DNA of 18,043 bases from Oribacterium sp. UBA5894 (GCA_002431355.1 DJEQ01000052.1:14206-32248), one strand, 5' to 3'. Counted from the stretch's first letter, positions 6,964 through 13,978 are shown. Numbers and translations are program-made. The notes: generated by a model not told the origin, from the letters alone.

Positions 6964-7982
6964 TATGCCTTCACTCCTTCCGCAGCCATGTCATCCCGCG
7001 TTCTTGCCTGCAGTCTTTCATGTCTTAATTTCACTCTGGATCGAATCTGCATGACTGAATCCACAACCACAATGACGATCAGGATGCTTCCTGTAATTGC
7101 ATCGTTATAATTGGATGAGAAGCCCATAAATACCAGAAGATAGCTGATGGAGCTCATGATCACCGCACCGATCGCAGAGCCAATCACACTTCCGACACCA
7201 CCCGTCAGGCTGATGCCACCGAGGACGCAGGCTGCGACCGCAGTCATTTCATAGCCATTACCGCTGGAGGTTGTTACAATTCCGATTCGGCTGCAGAACA
7301 GAATTCCTGCAATCGATGCCATAACAGAGCAGACCACATAGGACAGGAATTTTGTTTTGACAGGATCAATGCCGACAAGCTTTGCACCGTCTGCATTGTC
7401 ACCAACGGCTTTGACGTATCTTCCCTTTCTCGTTTTTGTCAGAAGAAGGTGGATCACGAGGGTGAGCAACAGGGCTCCGATAAAGTAATAGGTGATACGG
7501 ATTCCAGGAAGTGCCTTCGCTGAAATGTCCTTGAAGCTCTTCGGAATGTTGTTGACATCTGCGCCATTCGTATAGATGAACATCAGTCCTCGTAAAATAC
7601 CATTCACACCCAGGGTGAAAATGAGGGAAGGTGCCTTCATAATGGCGACGCCGAAGCCATTAATACAGCCGACGAGGATGCCAATAAGAATTCCAACGAT
7701 AAATGCGATAAACCAGCTCGTCCCGTTGCAGATCATGGTACCCACAACCACCGCTGTCATGCCGAGGCAGGAGCCTACCGAAACGTCGATTTCTCCGACC
7801 ATGATGGTGAAGGCCATCCCGACGGAAATAATGACGAACACGACCGCGGAATTAAAGCAGGCTGAAATATTACCCACCGTCAGAAAGGCCGGATTGATAC
7901 AGCCAACGACTGCAAAAAGTAAGATCAGGAAAAAGAAACTGGTCATTTCTCTCTTTTTCAAGAGTGCTTTCACGCTATTCAT
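6963..7982 (-). CDS. lsrC: LsrC-type permease of the AI-2 ABC transporter
   Basis: This integral membrane subunit would form the translocation pore with LsrD. The 339-residue protein has the usual length and an unbroken series of hydrophobic segments typical of the BPD_transp_2 (ribose/AI-2) family. Landmarks are INPAFLTVGNI near the N-terminus, MVGEIDVSVGSCLGM (about 62-76), KAVGDNADGAKLVGID (about 192-207), the coupling region facing the ATPase, and VLGGISLTGGVGSVIGSAIGA (first 20 residues of the GG-rich block near 256). A cytosolic basic tail follows. It overlaps the lsrA remnant by an ATGA junction and lsrD by one base, showing tight translational coupling. It appears intact, unlike both of its partner genes. 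Confidence 0.9.
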   Translation of the reverse strand: MNSVKALLKKREMTSFFFLILLFAVVGCINPAFLTVGNISACFNSAVVFVIISVGMAFTIMVGEIDVSVGSCLGMTAVVVGTMICNGTSWFIAFIVGILIGILVGCINGFGVAIMKAPSLIFTLGVNGILRGLMFIYTNGADVNNIPKSFKDISAKALPGIRITYYFIGALLLTLVIHLLLTKTRKGRYVKAVGDNADGAKLVGIDPVKTKFLSYVVCSVMASIAGILFCSRIGIVTTSSGNGYEMTAVAACVLGGISLTGGVGSVIGSAIGAVIMSSISYLLVFMGFSSNYNDAITGSILIVIVVVDSVMQIRSRVKLRHERLQARTRDDMAAEGVKA

Positions 7983-8275
7983 TCTTCTTTCTCCTTTCCA
8001 ACGACACCGAAGGACGCTTCTGTAAGATTCTCCTGATTGATTTCTGCACGTGTAAATTCACAGTTCAGTCGTCCCTGATGGATGGTCACCGCTCGATCAC
8101 TTAATTCAATGATTTCTTCCATATCAGATGAAATAAGGAGAACCGCCAGACCCTTCTTCGAGAGTCCCTTAATGATGTTATATACATCCGTTCTCGCACC
8201 AGCATCGATGCCTCGGGTCGGTTCATCCAGGATAATCAGCTTCGGACTCGTTGCAAGCGCATGTCCGATCACAAA
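7979..8275 (-). pseudogene. lsrA: lsrA remnant: C-terminal end of the AI-2 transporter ATPase
   Basis: LsrA is normally a ~500-residue tandem ATPase that powers AI-2 uptake. Only about 97 C-terminal residues remain. They begin just after the second ABC signature and hold the Walker B/D-loop segment LIILDEPTRGIDAGAR, then AVLLISSDMEEI and HQGRL. Both Walker A motifs, the whole first nucleotide-binding domain and the second signature are missing. The possible start is a GTG at 8272 with no ribosome site. Reading upstream, the sequence turns directly into the antisense of lsrR codons (KIAWYYY), so the break lies at about 8272-8276. It ends in an ATGA overlap with lsrC, the normal operon junction. 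The fragment cannot hydrolyse ATP. A complete lsrA elsewhere in the genome cannot be excluded. Confidence 0.88.
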
Positions 8276-9175
8276 ATTGCCTGGTACTACTATATTGAGA
8301 ACCTGACACAGCAGGAGATTGCAAAAATCCTGGGGATCAATCGAATCAAGATTCTTCGTTTACTGGACAAGGCAAAGGAAAACGGGCTCATTAACTTCCA
8401 GATTCGAAACAGCAGCGCGAAGCGCCTGAATATGGAAAACCAGTTTAAGGAGATCTTTCATTTAAGTGATGTACTGATCATCCCAACCGTCCCATCCAGC
8501 GACTCCCTCAATGATTCGCTGGCGCAGGCCGCATCGATGTACATTAATCAGCGTCTGAAGGATAACTCCTACATCAATATGGGCTATGGCGATACACCGA
8601 GCCGGATCCTGAACTACCTCGCGCAGCGGTCAGAGAGTCCGATCAACGTAATTTCGCTCACAGGCGGTGTCAATTACTACCTGCCAAATGCACAGTCGAA
8701 CGTCTTCAATGCACGCCTGCATCTGATTCCGAGTCCGCTGATTCTGAGTTCTGCCTTTATCATGGAAGAGTTGAAGAAGGAGCAGGCGATCCAGCGCATC
8801 GTCAACATGGCACTGCTTTCCGACTTCACTGTTGTAGGCATCGGTGGCGTGGACACGAATACGGCCACCATCATCAAGAACGCCATTCTGACGCCGGATG
8901 ACTACCTGTTCCTCACAAAGCAGGGTGCCGTCGGAGATATTTTAAGTCACTTTATCGATATAAATGGAAATCTGATTGACACAGATCTCGAGAAGCGTTT
9001 GATGAGTCCGGCTCTTTCCGACATTGAAAAATTCAACAACGTAATCGGTGTTGCTGGAGGAGTCCATAAGGTCGAAGCAATCTACGCCACCCTGGTTGCG
9101 AGCTACCTCGATGTTCTCATCACCGATGAAAGCACTGCTACATCAATCCTGGAGCTTTATCAGAAAACACATTGA
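8261..9175 (+). CDS. lsrR: LsrR-type transcriptional regulator (SorC/DeoR family), N-terminus rebuilt
   Basis: LsrR is the repressor of lsr genes, released by phospho-AI-2. The protein has an N-terminal helix-turn-helix (NLTQQEIAKILGINRIKILR, residues 14-33) and the SorC-type sugar-phosphate domain: GYGDTPSRIL, SLTGGV, VVGIGGVDT, KQGAVGDILSHFID, GVAGGVHKVEA and ITDESTA. Recognisable homology starts at KIAWYYY. The preceding MSDH is read from the antisense of the lsrA remnant, and no ribosome site precedes the ATG at 8261. The native first ~10-18 codons, start and promoter are therefore lost. The helix-turn-helix is complete, so a protein made from this start could still bind DNA, but expression is doubtful. 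lsrK follows after 33 nt on the same strand. Confidence 0.9.
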   Translation: MSDHKIAWYYYIENLTQQEIAKILGINRIKILRLLDKAKENGLINFQIRNSSAKRLNMENQFKEIFHLSDVLIIPTVPSSDSLNDSLAQAASMYINQRLKDNSYINMGYGDTPSRILNYLAQRSESPINVISLTGGVNYYLPNAQSNVFNARLHLIPSPLILSSAFIMEELKKEQAIQRIVNMALLSDFTVVGIGGVDTNTATIIKNAILTPDDYLFLTKQGAVGDILSHFIDINGNLIDTDLEKRLMSPALSDIEKFNNVIGVAGGVHKVEAIYATLVASYLDVLITDESTATSILELYQKTH

Positions 9176-9208
9176 CCATAGATTCTGAAAGAAAGGATGG
9201 TTCATGAA

Positions 9209-10771
9209 ATGAAAAAATACTTAATGGCGATCGATGCCGGAACGGGCAGTGTGCGTGCTGTTCTCTTCGATCTCAAGGGAAATCAGCTGGCCTGTGCGCA
9301 GCACGAGTGGACACACAACGAGGACCCACGTTTTCCAGGAAGCATGGATTTTGACTGGAAATACAACTGGGAACTTGCAAGCAGCTGTGTTCGGAACGTG
9401 CTTGCAGAGAGCGGCATTGACCCTGCAGAAATCGCCGGTATCTCGACGACCTGCATGCGCGAGGGCATCCTGCTCTATGATAAGGATGGCAACGAAATCT
9501 GGGCCTGCGCCAATGTTGATGCCCGGAGCAATGATGAAGTGGGGGAACTCATTCGCATGGACCCGGATCTCGAGCTTGCGCTCTATAAGAAATCCGGACA
9601 GAGCTATGCGCTGAATGCTATCCCGCGTATCCTGTGGGTCAAGAACCATCTTCCAGAGGTCTATGCAAAAACCGCAAAGGTCGGCATGTTCAATGACTGG
9701 CTGATCTATAAGCTTACCGGCGTGCTGGCCGTCGAACCAAGCAATGGTTCGACCACGGGTCTTCTCGATCTGGAGACACGCCACTGGGATACGGAAATCG
9801 CCGAAAAGTGTCATCTGCGCACCGACATTTTCCCGGAAATTCTGGAATGTGGTTCGATCGCCGGAGCAGTGACGGCGAAGGGCGCTGCAGAAACCGGCCT
9901 TGCGGAAGGTACACCGGTGGTCGTCGGTGGCGGTGACTGCCAGCTCGGAACGATCGGCGTGGGGGCCTGCAGTCCTGGAGAGGCCGCAGTATTTGGCGGC
10001 AGCTTCTGGCAGTATGAATTCAATACCGCAAACGGGAAGACGGATCCTTACGGCCGTGTACGTGTAAACTGTCATGCTGTTCCAGGCGTCTGGCAGTATG
10101 AAGCACTTGCCTTCAAGCCAGGCCTCGTGATGCGCTGGTTCCGTGACGGATTCTGTCAGGAGGAAAAGCGAAAGGCCAGGGAAATCGGCGATGATCCATA
10201 TAATCTCATGAACCGGGAGGCGGAGAAGATTCCTGCTGGCTGCTATGGCATGATGTGCTGCTTCAGTGATGTCATGAATTTCATCAACTGGAAGCATGCC
10301 GCTCCTACCTTCACGAATTTTGAGCTCCTGCCAGAGAAGTTTAACAAGTATACCTTCTATCGTTCCATCCTCGAGAACACTGCCATGCTCGTCAAGGGAC
10401 ACATTGAGCTTGTAAAGGAAGCTACAGGCAATGAACCGGACAAGCTGATCTTTGCAGGTGGCGCTTCTGTAAGCGACCTCTGGTCTCAGATTCTTGCGGA
10501 CGTCACAGGAAAGACCGTTGTGACACCGGTCGTCAAGGAAGCTACCGCACTTGGCGCTGCGATCCTTGCAGGCTATGGCGTTGGCATTTACCCATCCATT
10601 GCCGAGGGAGCTGCGATCTGCGCAAAGATGGACAAGACCTTCACACCGAATCTCGAGAACAAGAAGGTCTATGATGAGATGTATCCGGTCTGGAGAGAGG
10701 TCTATAAGGCAAATCTCGCGCTCTGCGACCAGAAGCTTACGAAAAACATGTGGATTGCACCAGGCCTTTAA
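9209..10771 (+). CDS. lsrK: LsrK, autoinducer-2 kinase
   Basis: This cytosolic FGGY-family kinase phosphorylates AI-2 with ATP, trapping it inside the cell and making the LsrR inducer. From the ATG at 9209 it has 520 residues, the usual size. Phosphate loop 1 is AIDAGTGSVRAVLFDL (7-22). MREGILLY, WACANVDAR (98-106), NGSTTGLLDLETRHW (179-193) and GTPVVVGGGDCQLG with the catalytic Asp243 follow. LVMRWFRD, FAGGASVSDLWSQILADV (the adenosine motif) and VKEATALGAAI complete the fold, and the protein ends WIAPGL like E. coli LsrK. An in-frame ATG at 9197 overlaps the AAAGGATGG ribosome site, so 9209 is the better start. It appears fully intact. It lies between lsrR and a cupin gene. Confidence 0.95.
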   Translation: MKKYLMAIDAGTGSVRAVLFDLKGNQLACAQHEWTHNEDPRFPGSMDFDWKYNWELASSCVRNVLAESGIDPAEIAGISTTCMREGILLYDKDGNEIWACANVDARSNDEVGELIRMDPDLELALYKKSGQSYALNAIPRILWVKNHLPEVYAKTAKVGMFNDWLIYKLTGVLAVEPSNGSTTGLLDLETRHWDTEIAEKCHLRTDIFPEILECGSIAGAVTAKGAAETGLAEGTPVVVGGGDCQLGTIGVGACSPGEAAVFGGSFWQYEFNTANGKTDPYGRVRVNCHAVPGVWQYEALAFKPGLVMRWFRDGFCQEEKRKAREIGDDPYNLMNREAEKIPAGCYGMMCCFSDVMNFINWKHAAPTFTNFELLPEKFNKYTFYRSILENTAMLVKGHIELVKEATGNEPDKLIFAGGASVSDLWSQILADVTGKTVVTPVVKEATALGAAILAGYGVGIYPSIAEGAAICAKMDKTFTPNLENKKVYDEMYPVWREVYKANLALCDQKLTKNMWIAPGL

Positions 10772-10851
10772 GGGAACGCCTTAAAGCGACTGCTAACAGA
10801 GCAGTGTATGCTCGAGAGCATCAGAGCCGTAAGAAAACGACGCTCACGGCT
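10766..10851 (+). repeat. Row of four stem-loops between lsrK and the cupin gene
   Basis: Four adjacent hairpins fill the 100-nt spacer. They are CTTTAAGG/CCTTAAAG (10766-10786, overlapping the lsrK stop codon), ACTGCT/AGCAGT (10789-10805), ATGCT/AGCAT (10808-10821) and AGCCGT/ACGGCT (10825-10851). None has a T-tract, so they are not intrinsic terminators. The last ends just before the cupin ribosome site. They may set mRNA stability or processing between the two cistrons. Confidence 0.65.
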
Positions 10852-10871
10852 TGAAGAAAGGAAGGAAGAAT

Positions 10872-11222
10872 ATGTTTGTTGTAAATGAGAAGGATTTTGA
10901 ATATCGTTTCGGTGACAGCGGTCCGAAGTACCTGATGAAAGGCCCTCGTATGAATTATGCGCTGGTACAGTTCCAGCCAGGGCAGGATTTCCAGGCACAC
11001 TACCACAATATCATGGAAGAAAACTTCTATATCCTGGAAGGAAAGGTTGACATCGTCGTCGACGGCGTTTGCCATACCTTAAGTGAGGGTGATTTTATCC
11101 ATATCGAGCCAGGTGAAGTTCACTATGTAAAGAATGCCTATGATCGGACCGTCAGAATGGTTTCCACTCTGGCACCTTTCCAGGAGGTCGATAAGGTGAA
11201 TGTCGAGAATCCGGTATATTAA
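10872..11222 (+). CDS. Small single-domain cupin protein in the AI-2 locus
   Basis: This 116-residue cytosolic protein is a single cupin barrel. Motif 1 runs from Gly37 through His43, His45 and Glu50 to Gly57. Motif 2 runs from Gly73 through Pro80-Gly81 and His84 to Asn88. The metal ligands His43, His45, Glu50 and His84 are therefore all present. The start is the ATG at 10872, with GGAAGG upstream; a longer frame from TTG 10851 would run into the last hairpin of the spacer. It is the final gene of the plus-strand lsrR-lsrK unit and is followed by a terminator. Its substrate is unknown. Because LsrF is encoded here but LsrG is not, this cupin could supply the missing isomerase step; that is inference from position only. 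Confidence 0.85.
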   Translation: MFVVNEKDFEYRFGDSGPKYLMKGPRMNYALVQFQPGQDFQAHYHNIMEENFYILEGKVDIVVDGVCHTLSEGDFIHIEPGEVHYVKNAYDRTVRMVSTLAPFQEVDKVNVENPVY

Positions 11223-11249
11223 AGCAGCAGTTAATGATTGTCTTCCCAT

Positions 11250-11291
11250 AAAAGAGAAGCGGCAGATCCTCTGATCCGCCGCTTCTCTTTT
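11250..11291 (+). terminator. Two-way intrinsic terminator between cupin gene and metA
   Basis: AAAAGAGAAGCGGC (11250-11263) and GCCGCTTCTCTTTT (11278-11291) form a perfect 14-bp stem, extended inside by GATC/GATC around a CTCT loop. T residues follow on both strands, so it can end both the lsrR-lsrK-cupin transcript and metA transcripts coming the other way. Confidence 0.9.
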
Positions 11292-11306
11292 GCTTTTTCA
11301 TAAACT

Positions 11307-11466
11307 ACAGGCATGCGGAAGCCCGAAATCAGCTCCTGTGCCTATGCCATTTTCTAATTGCATAGGCACATTGATCGAATCTGTCTCCAGCATGCCTATG
11401 CTCTCCATCCGGCTTCTCCCGTTTTTACAGGCACATTTCGATTTTAAAGCGCTTACAGTGCCTATA
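11307..11466. repeat. Cluster of alternating inverted repeats with TGCCTAT core
   Basis: Six copies of a TGCCTAT / AGGCA core alternate in orientation every 25-35 bp. ACAGGCAT is at 11307-11314, TGTGCCTATGC at 11337-11347, GCATAGGCACA at 11360-11370, TGCCTATGC at 11393-11401, ACAGGCACA at 11427-11435 and GTGCCTAT at 11458-11465. The second and third form a perfect 11-bp stem with a 12-nt loop. The third can instead pair perfectly over 9 bp with the fourth. The fifth and sixth can pair over 6 bp. The 200-nt stretch has no gene and lies downstream of metA. Confidence 0.7.
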
Positions 11467-11489
11467 CCTAGGAAGCTGTACTTTCTGTC

Positions 11490-12485
11490 TCAGGCCTTCC
11501 TGCGTCCGATCGTATCCCGCTCTGCCACGTGATCCCCGATCAGGTAGCTGTCCTTCTGCACCGGCTCCAGCTCATGAAGATCGTATGGTGTCTCCTGATA
11601 AACGAAGTTCAGCCAGTTCGTATAGGTGCAGTTCGAGGTCGAGCGCCAGCTGAGGATCGGTTCCTTCGTCGGATCATTGTCCTCATAATAGTTCACCGGG
11701 AGCTTCGGATCGAGACCCTTCTTCACATCCCGCTTATACTCCTTGTCGAGATCATACTTGTCATACTCGGAGTGCCCGGTGATAAAGATCTGACGACTCG
11801 AGCAGGCGAGAATCATATAGCTGCCGCCCTCCTCCGGCTTCACGGCTTCTGCCACGACATAGAGCTCTGGATTTTTCCGTACGGCCTCCTCATCAATGCC
11901 GGTATAGCGCGAGATGGGAACATTGAAATAATCATCCATGCCTCGCATGATCATCTTCTTTCGATGCAGCACCTTCTGACGATAAATACCGGACAGCTTT
12001 TCTGGAAGGAGTCGCTTCTCAATTCCATAATGATAGTAAAGTCCTGCCTGTGCCCCCCAGCAGATATGGAAGGTCGAGAACACATGCGTTTCTGACCACT
12101 TCATGATGCGTACGAGCTCCGGCCAGTACTCTACCTCTTCAAATGGAAGCTTCTCCACCGGGGCGCCCGTAATAATGAGCCCATCGAAATACTCCTCCTC
12201 GACCTGATCGAGGGTCACATAAAACTTGTTGAGATGGGAGGCATCGGTATGCGTCGACTGATGGCTCGCGACCTTCATAAAGGTGATTTCCGTCTGAATC
12301 GGGAAGTTTGAAAGCACCCGCAGGATGTCGAGCTCCGTATCCTCCTTCAGCGGCATGAGGTTCAGAATGGCAATGCGAAGTGGTCGGATCTCCTGGGACT
12401 GCGCACGTTTCTCATCCATGACAAAGATGTTCTCATTCTCCAGGATATGTTTTGCAGGTAAATCATTCTGTACTTTAATCGGCAT
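11490..12485 (-). CDS. metA: MetA, homoserine O-acyltransferase (probably acetyl-CoA type)
   Basis: This cytosolic enzyme acylates homoserine, the committed step into methionine synthesis. The start is the ATG at 12485 (MPIKVQNDLP), with GGAGGGG 4 nt upstream; the longer frame from 12506 lacks a ribosome site. It gives 331 residues. The class I glutamine amidotransferase-like fold shows the nucleophile Cys142 in HICWGAQAG and the catalytic pair His238/Glu240 in TGHSEYD. Residue 111 is Glu in TGAPVEKLPFEEV. In published work on MetA, Glu at this position goes with acetyl-CoA and Gly with succinyl-CoA, so the product is likely O-acetylhomoserine despite the usual succinyltransferase annotation. 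It is divergent from metK, and its ~28-nt leader carries no riboswitch. Confidence 0.95.
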   Translation of the reverse strand: MPIKVQNDLPAKHILENENIFVMDEKRAQSQEIRPLRIAILNLMPLKEDTELDILRVLSNFPIQTEITFMKVASHQSTHTDASHLNKFYVTLDQVEEEYFDGLIITGAPVEKLPFEEVEYWPELVRIMKWSETHVFSTFHICWGAQAGLYYHYGIEKRLLPEKLSGIYRQKVLHRKKMIMRGMDDYFNVPISRYTGIDEEAVRKNPELYVVAEAVKPEEGGSYMILACSSRQIFITGHSEYDKYDLDKEYKRDVKKGLDPKLPVNYYEDNDPTKEPILSWRSTSNCTYTNWLNFVYQETPYDLHELEPVQKDSYLIGDHVAERDTIGRRKA

Positions 12486-12519
12486 GGTACCCCTCCGCTC
12501 GTTCAATATTTATTTTTTC

Positions 12520-12548
12520 AGTATATCTCAGAATTCTATTGCATACAA
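12520..12548 (-). promoter_or_regulatory. Promoter of metA
   Basis: On the minus strand, TTGTAT (12548-12543) and TATACT (12525-12520) are separated by exactly 17 bp. Transcription would start near 12513, leaving a short leader with the GGAGGGG ribosome site. Its -35 overlaps that of the divergent metK promoter by two bases. Confidence 0.7.
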
Positions 12549-12567
12549 CCAGAACTCATGTTATAGT
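12539..12567 (+). promoter_or_regulatory. Promoter of the SAM riboswitch-metK transcript
   Basis: TTGCAT (12539-12544) and TATAGT (12562-12567) are separated by exactly 17 bp. The start would be near 12574, about 33 nt before the riboswitch aptamer. Its -35 overlaps that of the metA promoter. Confidence 0.7.
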
Positions 12568-12606
12568 ACTATCCGCGCTTGAGAGATCAAACGTACAATT
12601 TCATAA

Positions 12607-12708
12607 CTTATTCAGAGACGGTGGAGCTACATAGGAGCGATGAAGCCGCAGCAACCCCGGAAACGGAAGGTGCTAACCTGAGCGAACAGTTTTGTTTCGA
12701 ACAATAAG
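12607..12708 (+). promoter_or_regulatory. SAM-I (S-box) riboswitch aptamer upstream of metK
   Basis: The conserved S-box blocks are present in order: CTTATT (P1, 12607-12612), CAGAGACGGTGGAG, GATGAAGCCGCAGCAACC, AAGGTGCTAACCTG, the P4 hairpin and AATAAG (12703-12708) closing P1. The aptamer is followed directly by a strong intrinsic terminator, so SAM binding should favour termination and lower metK expression, the standard transcriptional OFF design of this class. Confidence 0.96.
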
Positions 12709-12721
12709 ATGCGGATCTTTC

Positions 12722-12750
12722 AGCCTGTCGATTGTTCGACAGGCTTTTTT
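12722..12750 (+). terminator. Riboswitch expression-platform terminator
   Basis: AGCCTGTCGA (12722-12731) and TCGACAGGCT (12736-12745) form a perfect 10-bp stem with a TTGT loop and a T-tract to 12750. It lies 13 nt after the aptamer and 33 nt before the metK start. Confidence 0.95.
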
Positions 12751-12783
12751 CATGAACGGCGATATGCCAGAAAGGAACCTACT

Positions 12784-13842
12784 ATGCTATTTTCATCCGA
12801 GCAGGTATCGAATGGACATCCAGATAAAATCTGCGATCAGATTTCCGATGCCATCGTAACCGACATTCTTCAGCACGACGATCTGAGCCGTATTGCGGCT
12901 GAAACCATCATTAAGGATTATGAAATCACCGTCATGGGTGAAATCACCTCAAATTACGAGCCAGATTACGACAAGCTGATCCGTGACGTGCTTCGCAGCA
13001 TTGGCCTCGCGGATGTTGAGAAGTACAACATCCGCTACCTGATTTCGAAGCAGTCCCCGGACATCGCCATGGGCGTAGACCAGGACGGTGCCGGCGACCA
13101 GGGCATGATGTTCGGCTATGCTACCAACGAGACGAAGGAAATGCTTCCGATTCCATACGTGCTTTCGACGAAGGCCCTGCTGAAGCTCCGTGATTTCAAT
13201 GTAAAGGACGGCTTCACGAAGCTTCGCCCAGATGCGAAGGCTCAGGTTTCCTTCGATTACGACACACATCGGATCGATACCTTCCTGATCTCCACCCAGC
13301 ATGCCGAGGATATCTCCCTCGATGAGGTGCACGAGATCGTATCGAATATCATGAAGGAAACGGCAGAAGAAATGGGCCTCAATACAGATTTCCGTATTCT
13401 GGTGAACCCGACCGGCCGTTTCGTGCTGGGCTCCTCCTTCGCTGATTCCGGTCTGACCGGCCGTAAGATCATTGCCGACACCTATGGTGGAGCAGCTCAT
13501 CACGGCGGCGGAGCCTTCTCAGGAAAGGATCCGAGCAAGGTTGACCGTTCCGCAGCCTACATGGCCCGCAAGATCGCCCGTGACATCGTCAATGCCGGGA
13601 AGGCGGATCGCTGTGAGGTACAGCTTGCCTACGCCATCGGCGTGGCCGAGCCGGTTTCCGTATACGTGGACTGCTTCGGTACAGAAAAGCAGGATCGCAA
13701 TACCATCTGGGAGGAAATCAAGCACAACTATGATCTGACACCAAAGGGCATCATTCGTGCGCTGGATCTCCGTCATGTGGACTACAACCTCGTATCGAGC
13801 TACGGTCATTTCGGAAAGGCCGAGCTTCCTTGGGAGAAGTAA
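12784..13842 (+). CDS. metK: MetK, S-adenosylmethionine synthetase
   Basis: This cytosolic enzyme makes SAM from methionine and ATP. The start is the ATG at 12784 (MLFSSEQVSNGHPDK), with AAAGGA upstream; the longer frame reaching 12709 runs through the riboswitch terminator and is not real. It has 352 residues, shorter than the usual 380-400. Compared with E. coli MetK it ends at PWEK, lacking about 14 C-terminal residues, and has a few compacted loops. The active-site blocks are intact: GHPDKICDQISDA, QSPDIAMGVD, GAGDQGMMFGYATNE, RPDAKAQV, NPTGRFVLG, DSGLTGRKIIADTYGG, HHGGGAFSGKDPSKVDRS and DRCEVQLAYAIGVAEP. It is controlled by the SAM-I riboswitch and followed by a terminator. Confidence 0.96.
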   Translation: MLFSSEQVSNGHPDKICDQISDAIVTDILQHDDLSRIAAETIIKDYEITVMGEITSNYEPDYDKLIRDVLRSIGLADVEKYNIRYLISKQSPDIAMGVDQDGAGDQGMMFGYATNETKEMLPIPYVLSTKALLKLRDFNVKDGFTKLRPDAKAQVSFDYDTHRIDTFLISTQHAEDISLDEVHEIVSNIMKETAEEMGLNTDFRILVNPTGRFVLGSSFADSGLTGRKIIADTYGGAAHHGGGAFSGKDPSKVDRSAAYMARKIARDIVNAGKADRCEVQLAYAIGVAEPVSVYVDCFGTEKQDRNTIWEEIKHNYDLTPKGIIRALDLRHVDYNLVSSYGHFGKAELPWEK

Positions 13843-13863
13843 GTTGTCCAGTAGAACATCAAA

Positions 13864-13897
13864 AAAGCGAAGGCTGTGGCAGGACAGCCTTCGCTTT
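13864..13897 (+). terminator. Intrinsic terminator after metK
   Basis: AAAGCGAAGGCTGT (13864-13877) and ACAGCCTTCGCTTT (13884-13897) form a perfect 14-bp stem with a GGCAGG loop. The following T content is modest (TTTGATTTATT), so termination on the plus strand may be incomplete. An A-run on the other side would serve minus-strand transcripts. Confidence 0.8.
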
Positions 13898-13978
13898 GAT
13901 TTATTATTCGGCTGTATACTCGAGATACTCGTCCTGCTCGTGTCCATCCTTTTCTGGCACCTGCGCTTTCCAAAGATC

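Noticed and set aside
9221..10402. Minus-strand 393-codon ORF opposite lsrK
   Set aside because: It is a shadow of the lsrK reading frame; lsrK matches its family along the full length.
11307..11466. Small CRISPR array
   Set aside because: The repeat cores are short (7-11 bp), alternate in orientation and differ in their flanks. CRISPR repeats are longer, same-direction and near-identical, and there are no cas genes.
12709..12783. N-terminal extension of MetK to 12709
   Set aside because: These codons are the riboswitch terminator stem and leader. MetK homology and a ribosome site begin at 12784.
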